Assembly (NCBI RefSeq): GCF_004214935.1
Contig: NZ_SFCC01000021.1
Coordinates: forward strand, 1-64,000
Direction: 5' to 3'
Origin: Amycolatopsis suaedae
Lineage (GTDB): Bacteria; Actinomycetota; Actinomycetes; Mycobacteriales; Pseudonocardiaceae
DNA length: 64,000 bases
Program-made: the position numbers and the translations under genes
Shown: positions 42,037 to 50,483 of the stretch, one piece after another
Layout: every line of letters begins with the position of its first letter
How positions within the stretch are numbered: position 1 is the stretch's first letter
Notes under the pieces: generated by a model
What the model was told of the DNA's origin: nothing
What the model saw: only the letters and a program-made list of their open reading frames with translations
Database searches by the model: none

Positions 42037-42128
42037 GGTCGGGCCGTCGGCGTCTGGACTGACGAGCCCCAAAGCTCGCGCAGCGAGCGACGGGCGAGGA
42101 GGGAAGACGCCGGCTGAAGGGCCCGACC
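42037..42128. terminator. Long branched hairpin between convergent genes
   Basis: GGTCGGGCCGTCGGCGTCT at 42037-42055 can pair with 42105-42128 (AGACGCCG and GGGCCCGACC with a small internal loop). A hairpin GCTCG, CGCAG, CGAGC at 42074-42088 lies inside. It separates the SDR gene from the convergent SnoaL-like gene and probably ends both transcripts. Confidence 0.5.
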
Positions 42129-42156
42129 GCGCCCGAGCGGAGCGAGGGCAGAAGAT

Positions 42157-42543
42157 TCAGAACATTCCGTGCGGGTGCGGTAGCTCGTCGGGGACCTGCT
42201 GGATGACGTCCCACTGCTCGACGATCAGGCCGTCGCGGATCCGGAACAGGTCCACGATCGCGTGCACCGGCCTGCCGACGGGGGCGACCCGGTTGTGCAC
42301 GGCCACCATGTCGCCGTCGACCAGGATCCGCTGGATCCGGAACGGCGTGGCGAGCAGGCGCTGGCCGGCTTCGGTGTGAAAGAAGTCGACGAACGCCTGC
42401 TTGCCACTGCCGGTCGCCGGATCGTGGACCACCCGCGGGTTGTGCGAGACGAACTCGGGATGCAGCAGCGCCGCGATGCCGTCGATGTCGCGCGCGGAAA
42501 TGCGGTCGTACAGCGTGGTCACGATCTGCCGGGGCTCGGTCAC
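42157..42543 (-). CDS. SnoaL-like polyketide cyclase-fold protein
   Basis: A 128-residue NTF2/SnoaL-like protein: IVTTLYDRISARDIDGIAAL, LHPEFVSHNPRVVHDPATGS, KQAFVDFFHTEAGQRLLATPF, MVAVHNRVAPVGRPVHAIVDLFRIRDGLIVEQWDV. This is the pattern of small SnoaL ester cyclase-like proteins (predicted hydrolases, isomerases or binding proteins). The GTG start overlaps the stop of the methyltransferase gene by 4 bp, so both are translated together. No polyketide genes are nearby. Function not predicted. Confidence 0.83.
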   Translation of the reverse strand: MTEPRQIVTTLYDRISARDIDGIAALLHPEFVSHNPRVVHDPATGSGKQAFVDFFHTEAGQRLLATPFRIQRILVDGDMVAVHNRVAPVGRPVHAIVDLFRIRDGLIVEQWDVIQQVPDELPHPHGMF

Positions 42544-43559
42544 GGTTTCACTCCCACCACGAGGTCTCGGACGATCGACTGGTCCACCCGGTGCTCGAAC
42601 CGGTCGTACGGGCCGCCTTCGCGTACCGCCAGGCCTGCTTTGTCCAGAATGGACACCAGGTCGGCCCGCGGGGTGACGCGGGTGTTCCAGGAGATGCCCA
42701 GCGCGCCGCCGGAGCGCAGCACCCGGGTCCACACCGGAACGGCGGCGGCCAGCAGCTCGGCCGGGCTGCGCTGCAGGGTCGTCTGCCGGTGGCTGCCGTG
42801 CTGCACCCCGTACGGCGCGTCGGTGACGACGAGGTCGACCGACGCCGGGCGCAGCAGCTCGTCGGCGGTCAGCGTGTCGCAGTTGAACACCGACAGTGTG
42901 CGGGTGTCGCCCGCCTTGTAGCTCTCCTTGTCGTGGCCGTACTCGACGTCCATGCGCCTGCCCAGCCGGACCTTGTTGCGCCGCACCGCACCCGTGGTCG
43001 CCGTGTGCTTGACCCGCTTGGTGCGCAGCCAGGTCTTGAGGAACGCCTCGTAGGCGTCGAAGTCGCGGCCGTCGACGTCGAACCCGACCCCGTGCCAGCC
43101 GTACATCATCGCTTGGTTGAGCGTGGTTCCCCTGCCGCACAACGGATCCAGCAGCCGAAGTGGACGATCCAGCGTGGCGCCGGCCGCCAGCGCCGTGACG
43201 TTGACCAGCAGTCTGGTGAACAGCTCGTTGGTCTTGCCCGAGTACTTCTGGATGGTGAGCAGGTCGTCGTCGAAGCGGGCCAGCGGCGTGATCGGCACCG
43301 GGCGCAGCAACTCGCCGGTCACCTCGAACAACGCGTAGAGCGCGGAGGTGTTGGACAGCAGTGCCAGCTCCCGCTCGCCGAGCGGGCGGTCGGTGCCGAA
43401 GCGGACGTAGTCCACGCCGCCCAGCCGCGCGGGCTCGGCGGTCAGCGGCACGCCGAGGGCGTCGCCGAACACGGCCAGCTCCGCTGCCAGCAGTTCCGGC
43501 GCGCTGTCGGTGTAGACCCGGTTGGCCGAGGGGTAGACGAGTATCGCGTAGTCCGCCAT
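42540..43559 (-). CDS. TRM11/THUMP-type RNA or DNA methyltransferase
   Basis: A 339-residue methyltransferase. The N-terminal ~150 residues form a THUMP-like region (LAAELAVFGDALGVPLTAEP, DRPLGERELALLSNTSALYA). Then comes the SAM motif RLLDPLCGRGTTLNQAMMYG, GVGFDVDGRDFDAYEAFLKT, and the catalytic SVDLVVTDAPYGVQHG, a variant of the (D/N)PPY motif. VPVWTRVLRSGGALGISWNT follows. This resembles Trm11/TrmG10-like enzymes acting on tRNA guanine. ATG at 43559, divergent from nrnA. Confidence 0.82.
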   Translation of the reverse strand: MADYAILVYPSANRVYTDSAPELLAAELAVFGDALGVPLTAEPARLGGVDYVRFGTDRPLGERELALLSNTSALYALFEVTGELLRPVPITPLARFDDDLLTIQKYSGKTNELFTRLLVNVTALAAGATLDRPLRLLDPLCGRGTTLNQAMMYGWHGVGFDVDGRDFDAYEAFLKTWLRTKRVKHTATTGAVRRNKVRLGRRMDVEYGHDKESYKAGDTRTLSVFNCDTLTADELLRPASVDLVVTDAPYGVQHGSHRQTTLQRSPAELLAAAVPVWTRVLRSGGALGISWNTRVTPRADLVSILDKAGLAVREGGPYDRFEHRVDQSIVRDLVVGVKP

Positions 43560-43583
43560 CGCCACAGAGCGTAGCGTGCGGAG

Positions 43584-44567
43584 GTGACCTCTCTGCAGCT
43601 CGACATCGACCACGCCGCCGCCGTCCTCCGCGACGCCACCGACGTGACCCTCCTCGGCCACATCCGCCCGGACGCCGACGCCGCGGGCAGCGCCTTCGCG
43701 CTGGCGCGGGTGCTGCACCGGCGGGGCGCGACCGTGCGGGTGTCCTTCGGGGACTCGGCGAGCCTGCCGGAGAGCCTGAGCGTGCTCGACACCGACGGGC
43801 TGTACGTGCCCGCCCAGCGGCTGCCGGAGTCCGAGCCGCTGCTGGTCGTGCTGGACACCGCGTCACCGTCGCGGCTCGGGCGGCTGGAACGGCGGATACC
43901 GGAGGCCGGGCAGGTGCTGGTCGTCGACCACCACGCCACCAACACCCGGTTCGGCACCCACCACGTCGTCGACGACACCGCCGTGGCGACAGCGGTGCTG
44001 GTGCTGGCGATCGTCGACGCGCTGGGCGCCGAGCTGGACGAGCCGGTCGCCCGCTGCCTGTACGCCGGGCTGGTCACCGACACCAGCGGGTTCCGCAGGG
44101 CCACCCCGGACACCCACCGGATCGCGGCCCGGCTGCTCGCGGCCGGGGTCGAGCCGGGCGGGCTGATCCGCACGCTGGTCGACGAGCGGCCGTTCGGCTG
44201 GCTGCCGATGCTCGCCGAGGTGCTGGCAGGGGCCCGCCTGGAGCCGTCCGCCGCGGGCGGGCGCGGGCTGGTGCACGCCGTGGTGCCGGCCGAGCTGACC
44301 ACGCGGGTGCGGCTGGAGGAGACCGAGGGCGTGATCGACGTGATCCGTGCCACCCGCGAGGCCGAGGTAGCCGCGGTGCTCAAGGAGCAGTCGCCCGGTT
44401 CGTGGACGGTGTCGCTGCGCTCGGCGGGCACGGTCGACGTCGCCGCGGCGGCCGCTGAGCTGGGCGGCGGCGGTCACCGGCTGGCCGCGGGCTGCAGTGC
44501 CGAGGGCACGGCGGAGGAGGTCCTGGACCGCATCCGCGGCGCGCTGGGGCGGGCTCCGCTCGCCTGA
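43584..44567 (+). CDS. nrnA: DHH phosphoesterase (NrnA-like nano-RNase / pAp phosphatase)
   Basis: Degrades very short RNAs and 3'-phosphoadenosine 5'-phosphate, and in actinobacteria some members cleave cyclic dinucleotide products. The 327-residue protein has the DHH motifs GHIRPDADAAGSAFALA and VVLDTASPSRLGR, the signature VVDHHATNTRFG and the DHHA1 motif GGGGHRLAAG. It normally follows rbfA in actinobacteria; here five genes intervene. The GTG start is 24 bp from the divergent methyltransferase start. Confidence 0.92.
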   Translation: MTSLQLDIDHAAAVLRDATDVTLLGHIRPDADAAGSAFALARVLHRRGATVRVSFGDSASLPESLSVLDTDGLYVPAQRLPESEPLLVVLDTASPSRLGRLERRIPEAGQVLVVDHHATNTRFGTHHVVDDTAVATAVLVLAIVDALGAELDEPVARCLYAGLVTDTSGFRRATPDTHRIAARLLAAGVEPGGLIRTLVDERPFGWLPMLAEVLAGARLEPSAAGGRGLVHAVVPAELTTRVRLEETEGVIDVIRATREAEVAAVLKEQSPGSWTVSLRSAGTVDVAAAAAELGGGGHRLAAGCSAEGTAEEVLDRIRGALGRAPLA

Positions 44568-44599
44568 GCCTGTCGGCGCCCGTGGCTAGTCTGCCGGGC

Positions 44600-45919
44600 G
44601 TGACACAGGTGAACGAGCGGGTCGCCCCGCGGCGGGTGTTCGGCCTGGCCGTGCCCGCGCTGGGGGTGCTGGCGGCCGAGCCGCTCTACGTGCTGGTCGA
44701 CACGGCGGTCGTCGGCCACCTGGGGGCGCTGCCGCTGGCCGGGCTGGCGCTGGGCGGCGTGGTCCTGTCGCAGGTGTCGACGCAGCTGACGTTCCTCGCC
44801 TACGGCACCACCTCGCGGGCGGCGCGGCTGCACGGCGCGGGACGGCGGGCGGACGCGGTCGGCGAGGGCGTGCAGGCGACCTGGCTGGCGCTGGTGGTCG
44901 GGCTGGTGCTGCTCGGCGCCGGCCAGCTGCTGGCCGAACCGGTGGCGCGGGCACTGGCCGGCGACGCCGAGATCGCCGCGCAGGCGGTGTCGTGGTTGCG
45001 GATCGCCCTGTTCGGCACGCCGTTCATCCTGGTGACGCTCGCCGGCAACGGGTGGATGCGTGGCGTGCAGGAGGTCGGCCGCCCGCTGCGCTACGTGCTG
45101 GCGGGCAACGGAATCTCCGCCGTCCTGTGTCCGGTCCTGGTGTACCCGGTCGGCTGGGGGCTGGAGGGCTCGGCCGTCGCCAACGTCGTGGCGCAGGCGA
45201 TCTCGGCGTCGCTGTTCCTGGTGGCGCTGGCACGCGAGCGGGTACCGCTGCGGCCCCGGCCGGCCGTGGTGCGGGCGCAGCTGGGGCTGGGCCGCGACCT
45301 GGTGCTGCGCAGCCTGGCGTTCCAGGCGTGCTTCCTGTCCGCGGCGGCGGTGGCCGCGCGGGCGTCGACCGAGGCGGTCGGCGCGCACCAGGTGGTGCTG
45401 CAGCTGTGGTTCTTCCTCGCGCTGGTGCTGGACTCGCTCGCCATCGCGGCGCAGTCGCTGGTCGGGGCCGCGCTCGGCGCGGGCACCCGCGAGCAGGCCC
45501 GCGGGGTGGCCGGCCAGATCACCTGGTACGGCCTGGTGTTCGGCTCCGCGCTCGGCGTGGTGTTCGCGGCCGTCGCCGGGGTGCTGCCGAAGGTGTTCAC
45601 CTCGGATCCGGGTGTGCTGGCGCAGGTGCCGAACGCCTGGTGGTTCTTCGTCGCGCTGCAGCCGATCGCCGGGGTGGTGTTCGCGCTGGACGGGGTGCTG
45701 CTCGGCGCGGGCGACGCGGCCTACCTGCGGACGACGACGCTGCTGGCCGCGGCCGTCGGCTTCCTGCCGATGGTCTGGCTGTCGCTGGCGTTCGGCTGGG
45801 GCCTGGCCGGGATCTGGACCGGTCTGTCGCTGTTCATGCTGGCCCGCCTGGTCGCGGTGGTACTGCGCTGGCGCGCGGGCGCCTGGGCCGTCACCGGCGC
45901 TCCGGCGTCAAGCACGTGA
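44600..45919 (+). CDS. MATE-family exporter (DinF-like)
   Basis: A 439-residue membrane protein of 12 helices. Early landmarks are LAVPALGVLAAEPLYVLVDT, AVVGHLGALPLAGLALGGVV and FLAYGTTSRAARLHGAGRRA. GNGWMRGVQEVGRPLRYVLA falls at the middle loop, and LAIAAQSLVGAALGAGTREQ in the second half. The DinF branch commonly sits next to nrnA/truB in actinobacteria. MATE proteins export cationic drugs or metabolites using Na+ or H+. Its last codons run to the edge of a dispersed palindrome, whose left arm begins 6 bp before the stop codon. Confidence 0.92.
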   Translation: MTQVNERVAPRRVFGLAVPALGVLAAEPLYVLVDTAVVGHLGALPLAGLALGGVVLSQVSTQLTFLAYGTTSRAARLHGAGRRADAVGEGVQATWLALVVGLVLLGAGQLLAEPVARALAGDAEIAAQAVSWLRIALFGTPFILVTLAGNGWMRGVQEVGRPLRYVLAGNGISAVLCPVLVYPVGWGLEGSAVANVVAQAISASLFLVALARERVPLRPRPAVVRAQLGLGRDLVLRSLAFQACFLSAAAVAARASTEAVGAHQVVLQLWFFLALVLDSLAIAAQSLVGAALGAGTREQARGVAGQITWYGLVFGSALGVVFAAVAGVLPKVFTSDPGVLAQVPNAWWFFVALQPIAGVVFALDGVLLGAGDAAYLRTTTLLAAAVGFLPMVWLSLAFGWGLAGIWTGLSLFMLARLVAVVLRWRAGAWAVTGAPASST

Positions 45920-45948
45920 AGGCCACCTTCATTACGTCTGACGTGGTG
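45913..45948. repeat. Dispersed palindrome, copy 4, right arm truncated
   Basis: The complete left arm (45913-45937, CACGTGAAGGCCACCTTCAT then TACGT), the loop CTG and only ACGTGGTG of the right arm are present. At 45949 the sequence changes to the 21-bp-unit region. The missing part suggests that the following DNA replaced or was inserted into the element. Confidence 0.7.
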
Positions 45949-45978
45949 TCCCGGCAAAGTCGGGTGGTCCGGAGCGCG

Positions 45979-46140
45979 TCTTTCGCGTTCCGGAAGACGA
46001 GACTCGCGTTCCTGAACACGAGACTCGCGGTGAATGGCCCGGTGGTGCAGGTGGGTTCACGGGCTGGGACGCGGGGTCCGGATGGTGAGTGTCGTGTTCG
46101 GGAACGCGAATGACGTGTTCGGGAACGCGAAACTCGTGCT
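45979..46140. repeat. Inverted array of 21-bp units, locus 2a
   Basis: The left half has CGCGTT anchors at 45984 and 46005, and CGCGG at 46026, exactly 21 bp apart (unit AGACTCGCGTTCCTGAACAC plus G). The right half has CGTGTT at 46093 and 46114, and CGTGCT at 46135, again 21 bp apart (unit CGTGTTCGGGAACGCGAATG plus A). One right unit matches the reverse complement of a left unit at 17 of 21 positions. The centre is ~55 bp. Non-coding. Confidence 0.75.
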
Positions 46141-46243
46141 CCGGCCCGGTGCGGTCGCGCGAACGGTCCGTTCGGCCAGCCGGTGACGGGCTGGTCTCGC
46201 GATCTGGAACTGGCGTGCCGGACCGTGGGGCCAGGAGGGCGGG

Positions 46244-46420
46244 AACGTGCAACTCGCGGGTCCGGAACGGACAACTCGCGCGTGAGAACGTACGACTCGC
46301 GCGAACGGGCCGTTCCCGCGGGCGACTGGCACTACGTGAGAACCGGCGTTCACATCGTGAGTTCTGCGCTCACGCACGCGAGTTCTGCGTTCCGGCCCGC
46401 GAATTCTGCGCTCGGGACCA
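46244..46420. repeat. Inverted array of 21-bp units, locus 2b
   Basis: Nearly the same sequence as locus 1. Left units start with AAC at 46244, 46266 and 46287; right units start with GA at 46359, 46380 and 46401, the right ones at exact 21-bp steps. One left unit fewer than at locus 1, so copy number varies between copies. The centre (46304-46358) also resembles that of locus 1. No gene is visible here. Confidence 0.8.
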
Positions 46421-46472
46421 CCCACGATGCCTTGCCGCGCCCCGGGCTGTGCCGGGGCCCTGACGGCACAAG

Positions 46473-46525
46473 CACGTGAAGGCCACCTTCATTACGTGAG
46501 ACGTGGTGAAGGTGGCCTTCACGTG
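46473..46525. repeat. Dispersed 53-bp palindrome, copy 5
   Basis: Arms 46473-46497 and 46501-46525, loop GAG, outer CACGTG on both sides. It closes the 21-bp-array block on its right, while the truncated copy 4 flanks it on the left. From 46526 to 46670 only the MFS promoter region and leader remain, with no gene. Confidence 0.78.
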
Positions 46526-46670
46526 CTCCGCGGCCCGACCGGCGGCCCGGCGCTGTGGCGAATCGCACTTTGGTCACGGGTATGTTTCAGGGTTGCTTAG
46601 GCGATACAACTTGTAGGGCGGCCACAAGCCTCCTTGATCCGTCGTGTCTTCTGCTGGGAGGAGCAGCTTC

Positions 46671-47984
46671 GTGTCGCCGCAGGGCACCGCGACCGCCCGG
46701 TCGTGGCTGATCTGGTTGACCGCCGCCACCATCTACCTGCTCGCCGTGTTCCACCGCACCTCGTTTGGGGTGGCCGGGCTGGAGGCCGCCGACCGCTTCG
46801 GCGTCGGCGCCGCGGCGCTGGGCACGTTCACCGTGCTCCAGGTCGGCGTCTACGCGGCGATGCAGATCCCCACCGGCGTCCTGGTGGACCGCTACGGCCC
46901 GCGGGCCGTGCTCACGGCCGCGCTGCTGTTCCTCGGCGCCGGGCAGGTCCTGCTGGCCACCGCCCAGTCCTACCCGCTCGGGCTGCTGGCCCGCGGCGTG
47001 CTCGGCTTCGGTGACGCGCTGACGTTCGTCAGCGTGCTGCGGCTGGTGGCCGCGCACTTCCCCGGGCGCCAGTACGCGGTGGTCACCTCGTTCACCACGG
47101 CGATGGGCTACGTCGGCAACCTCGCCGCCACGGTGCCGCTGACCTACCTGCTCGCCGGGCCGGGCTGGGTGCCCACCTTCCTGGTCGCGGGCATGGCCAC
47201 GGCCGCCTTCGCCGTGGTCGCCGGCCTGCGGATCGCCAACCACCCTGCCGGTGCCGAGCCGCCGCCTGCCGAGCGGGTGCCGGTGCGGCAGCTGGGCAGG
47301 CAGGTCGCCACCGCGTGGCGCACGCCGGGCACCCGGCTGGGCTTCTGGGTGCACTTCACGACGATGTTCGCGCCCAACACGCTGACGCTGCTGTGGGGCG
47401 TGCCCTTCCTGGTCGAGGGCGAGCACGTGTCGCCGGGAACCGCGAGCGCCCTGCTCACCGTGTTCGTGTTCGGCTCGATGGTGTTCGGGCCGTTGCTGGG
47501 CAACGTGATCGCGCGCCACCCGTCGCTGCGCATGCCGCTGGTCGGCGGCTACCTTGCGGCCGCCGCCGTGGTGTGGGCGGTGCTGCTGGGCTGGCCGGGA
47601 CAGCTGCCGCTGGCCGTGCTGATCCCGGCGTTCGCGCTGCTGTCCTTCGGCGGCCCGGCCTCGATGATCGGCTTCGCACTGGCACGGGACTACAACCCGC
47701 TGAGCCGGGTCGGCACGGCGACCGGGGTGGTCAACGTCGGCGGCTTCGTCGCCACGACGGTCGCCGCGCTGAGCATCGGCGTGCTGCTGGAGCTGACCGG
47801 CGGGCAGTTCCGCCTGTCGCTGCTGGCCGTGGTGGCGGTGCTGGCGCTGGGCACGGTGCGGATGCTGGTGTGGTGGCGGCGCACCAGGGCCGAGCTGTTC
47901 GCCGCCAAGGCCCGCGGCGAGCAGATCCCGGTGCGGATCACCCGCCGCCGCTGGGACGCCGCGCCGCTGCCGCAGGCGGCCTGA
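46671..47984 (+). CDS. MFS transporter
   Basis: A 437-residue, 12-helix major facilitator: LIWLTAATIYLLAVFHRTSF at helix 1, QIPTGVLVDRYGPRAVLTAA (the A-motif between helices 2 and 3), LARGVLGFGDALTFVSVLRLV, HFPGRQYAVVTSFTTAMGYVG. The RYGPR loop and general pattern resemble nitrate/nitrite- or sugar-phosphate-type MFS members, but the substrate is not clear. I start at the GTG at 46671 with GGGAGG about 9 nt upstream. It is inserted between the MATE gene and truB; its stop is 14 nt before truB. Confidence 0.87.
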   Translation: MSPQGTATARSWLIWLTAATIYLLAVFHRTSFGVAGLEAADRFGVGAAALGTFTVLQVGVYAAMQIPTGVLVDRYGPRAVLTAALLFLGAGQVLLATAQSYPLGLLARGVLGFGDALTFVSVLRLVAAHFPGRQYAVVTSFTTAMGYVGNLAATVPLTYLLAGPGWVPTFLVAGMATAAFAVVAGLRIANHPAGAEPPPAERVPVRQLGRQVATAWRTPGTRLGFWVHFTTMFAPNTLTLLWGVPFLVEGEHVSPGTASALLTVFVFGSMVFGPLLGNVIARHPSLRMPLVGGYLAAAAVVWAVLLGWPGQLPLAVLIPAFALLSFGGPASMIGFALARDYNPLSRVGTATGVVNVGGFVATTVAALSIGVLLELTGGQFRLSLLAVVAVLALGTVRMLVWWRRTRAELFAAKARGEQIPVRITRRRWDAAPLPQAA

Positions 47985-47998
47985 GTACCCTTCCGGCC

Positions 47999-48895
47999 GT
48001 GCCACAGCCGAAGAAGCCCGCTCCGCCGCCCGGCCTGCTCGTCGTCGACAAGCCGGCCGGGATGACCTCGCACGACGTCGTCGCCCGGGTCCGGCGGATC
48101 ATGGGCACCCGCAAGGTGGGCCACGCCGGCACGCTCGACCCGATGGCCACCGGCGTGCTGGTGCTGGGCATCGAACGTGCCACCAAGCTGCTGGGCCACC
48201 TGGCACTGGACCGCAAGACCTACCTGGCCACCATCGTGCTGGGCGCAGCCACCAGCACCGACGACGCCGAGGGCGAGCCGCTGTCGGAGGCCGACGCCTC
48301 CGGGGTCACCGACGACGCGATCGCCGCAGGCATCGCCGGGCTGACCGGCGAGATCGCCCAGGTGCCCAGCGCCGTCAGCGCCGTCAAGATCGACGGCAAG
48401 CGGGCCTACGCCCGGGTCCGCGCCGGGGAGACGGTGGAGCTGGCCGCCCGCCCGGTGACCGTGTACCGCTTCGACCTGCTGGCCACCCGCCGCGAGGGCG
48501 CCCGGATCGAACTGGACGCCGTCGTGGAGTGCTCGTCGGGCACCTACGTGCGGGCGCTGGCCCGCGACCTCGGCGCCGGGCTCGGCGTCGGCGGGCACCT
48601 CGGCGCGCTGCGGCGCACCACCGTCGGCCCGTTCACCCTGGCCGCCGCGCGCACCTTGGAGCGCTTGGAGGAGGCGCCGGAGCTGTCCTACGGCCTGGAC
48701 GACGCGGTGGCGACGGCCTTTCCCCGCCGCGACGTCGACGAGGCCGCCGCCCTCGCCGTCCGGCACGGCAGGCGGCTGCGGCCGGCCGGGCTGAGCGGCA
48801 CCTACGGCGTGTTCGACCCGGCGGGCACGGCGCTCGCGCTGGCCGTCGACGAGGGCGAGACGGCCCGGTCGGTGGTCGTGCTGCTCCCGGCCTAA
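47999..48895 (+). CDS. truB: tRNA pseudouridine-55 synthase
   Basis: Converts U55 of tRNA to pseudouridine. The 298-residue protein has LLVVDKPAGMTSHDVVARVR, the catalytic aspartate in VGHAGTLDPMATGVLVLG (Asp47), KTYLATIVLGAATSTDDAEG, and SSGTYVRALARDLGAGLG. Length and C-terminal PUA-like part are normal. It starts with GTG at 47999. ribF follows 9 nt after its stop, the standard truB-ribF pair. Confidence 0.95.
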   Translation: MPQPKKPAPPPGLLVVDKPAGMTSHDVVARVRRIMGTRKVGHAGTLDPMATGVLVLGIERATKLLGHLALDRKTYLATIVLGAATSTDDAEGEPLSEADASGVTDDAIAAGIAGLTGEIAQVPSAVSAVKIDGKRAYARVRAGETVELAARPVTVYRFDLLATRREGARIELDAVVECSSGTYVRALARDLGAGLGVGGHLGALRRTTVGPFTLAAARTLERLEEAPELSYGLDDAVATAFPRRDVDEAAALAVRHGRRLRPAGLSGTYGVFDPAGTALALAVDEGETARSVVVLLPA

Positions 48896-48904
48896 GGTAA
48901 GCCC

Positions 48905-49861
48905 GTGCAGCGTTGGCGTGGTTTGGCGGAACTTCCCGGAAACTGGGGCCGGTGTGTGGTCACCATCGGTGTCTTCGACGGTGTCCACCGTGGACACCAG
49001 GCCCTGATCCGCAGGACGGTCGAGGTGGCCCGCGAACGCGGGGTGCCCAGCGTCGTGCTGACCTTCGACCCGCACCCGTCCGAGGTGGTGCGGCCGGGCA
49101 GCCACCCGGCGCAGCTGACCACCCTGCGGCGCAAGGCCGAGTTGGTCGAGCAGCTCGGCGTGGACGTCTTCGCCGTCCTGCCGTTCACCCCGGAGCTGTC
49201 CCGGCTGACCGCCCACGAGTTCGTGCACGAGGTACTGGTCGACCGCCTGCACGCGGCGGCGGTGATCGTGGGGGAGAACTTCACCTTCGGCGCCAAGGCG
49301 GCCGGTGACGTGACCCTGCTGCGGTCGCTGGGCCGCCGGTTCGGCTTCGTCGCGCAGGGCGCCGAGCTGCAGGGCCAGGCGCTGACCGCCGGTGACGGCA
49401 GCGAGATCACCTTCTCCTCCACCTACGTCCGCTCCTGCATCGACGCAGGCGACGTCACTGCCGCCGCCGACGCGCTGGGCAGGCCGCACCGGCTGGAGGG
49501 CATCGTCGTCCGCGGCGCCGGCCGCGGGCACGACCTGGGCTTTCCCACCGCGAACCTGTCGACCCCGCGGTACGCGGCCGTACCGGCCGACGGGATCTAC
49601 AGCGCCTGGTTCGTCCGGGAGAGCGAGCCGGGCACCCGCCACCGCGCCGCCGTGTCGATCGGGACGAACCCGACATTCTCCGGTCGCGAGCGCACGGTGG
49701 AGGCGTTCGTCCTGGACTGGGACTCCGACCTGTACGGCCAGCGGGTCGCCCTCGACTTCGTCGTCAAGCTGCGGGAAACGGCCAGGTTCGACTCGGTCGA
49801 GGCGCTGATCCGCCAGATGGAGGACGACGTCGAGCGCACACGGACGCTGCTCACCGAGTAA
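48905..49861 (+). CDS. ribF: Bifunctional riboflavin kinase / FAD synthetase
   Basis: Phosphorylates riboflavin to FMN and adenylates FMN to FAD. The 318-residue protein has the nucleotidyltransferase domain first (VVTIGVFDGVHRGHQALIRR, VLTFDPHPSEVVRPG, VGENFTFGAKAAGDV, FSSTYVRSCIDAGDV). The kinase domain follows with GRGHDLGFPTANLSTPRYAA, PADGIYSAWF and SIGTNPTFSGRERTVEAFVL. Both active sites are intact. Confidence 0.96.
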   Translation: MQRWRGLAELPGNWGRCVVTIGVFDGVHRGHQALIRRTVEVARERGVPSVVLTFDPHPSEVVRPGSHPAQLTTLRRKAELVEQLGVDVFAVLPFTPELSRLTAHEFVHEVLVDRLHAAAVIVGENFTFGAKAAGDVTLLRSLGRRFGFVAQGAELQGQALTAGDGSEITFSSTYVRSCIDAGDVTAAADALGRPHRLEGIVVRGAGRGHDLGFPTANLSTPRYAAVPADGIYSAWFVRESEPGTRHRAAVSIGTNPTFSGRERTVEAFVLDWDSDLYGQRVALDFVVKLRETARFDSVEALIRQMEDDVERTRTLLTE

Positions 49862-49989
49862 CGTGACCGGCACGGTCGGCGGCAAGTGCGAATGCGAATC
49901 GGTAGGCCGAGTGGGCAGGACGGCGCCGCATCTGCTGGCAAAATGCTCCCGACTGGGCACCATCGATGCTGACAGGGGAGTAGGGCAAC

Positions 49990-50472
49990 GTGGATGACCA
50001 CAAGATCGTCCAGCGCAACATCGCGCTGCAGCGCGAGTGGTACGGCGAACCGCTCGGCGACCGGGTGCGGCGGCTGGTGGTCGCCTTCGACGTGTCCCAG
50101 GCCTACCTGGCCGAGGTGCTGGGGATCAGCGCCCCGATGCTGAGCCAGGTGATGAGCGGCAGGCGGGCCAAGATCGGCAACCCGGCCGTGCTGGCCCGCA
50201 TGATCATGCTGGAACGCAAGGTGCTGCTGCCCGAGGTCGCCTCCGGCGACGTCGCCGCCACCAAGGCCGCGCTGGAGGACGTGCGGGCGTCGCGGCCCAC
50301 CGTGGGCCGGGACAACCTGCCGCTGCGGGCGGCCACCGTCAGCAGGCAGGCCGTGCTGGTCACGCTGAACGACATCGCCGAGGACGAGGACCTCGACGCG
50401 GCGGCCGACCGGCTGGGCGACGAGTTCCCGGCCATCGCCGACCTGCTGCGTCAGGCCGCCAAGATCGACTAG
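49990..50472 (+). CDS. XRE-type helix-turn-helix protein
   Basis: A 160-residue DNA-binding protein. Residues ~25-65 are the helix-turn-helix: LGDRVRRLVVAFDVSQAYLA, EVLGISAPMLSQVMSGRRAK. The rest is helical and acidic (VTLNDIAEDEDLDAAADRLG). It is a regulator type common in actinomycetes, of unknown targets. GTG start with GGGGAG upstream. The position between ribF and rpsO is unusual for this conserved block. The next gene starts 12 nt after its stop. Confidence 0.8.
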   Translation: MDDHKIVQRNIALQREWYGEPLGDRVRRLVVAFDVSQAYLAEVLGISAPMLSQVMSGRRAKIGNPAVLARMIMLERKVLLPEVASGDVAATKAALEDVRASRPTVGRDNLPLRAATVSRQAVLVTLNDIAEDEDLDAAADRLGDEFPAIADLLRQAAKID

Positions 50473-50483
50473 AGGCGCCCGCC

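Noticed and set aside
45955..46470. Repeat-encoded small proteins at the second array locus
   Set aside because: Same reason as at locus 1. The frames also run through the palindromic elements.
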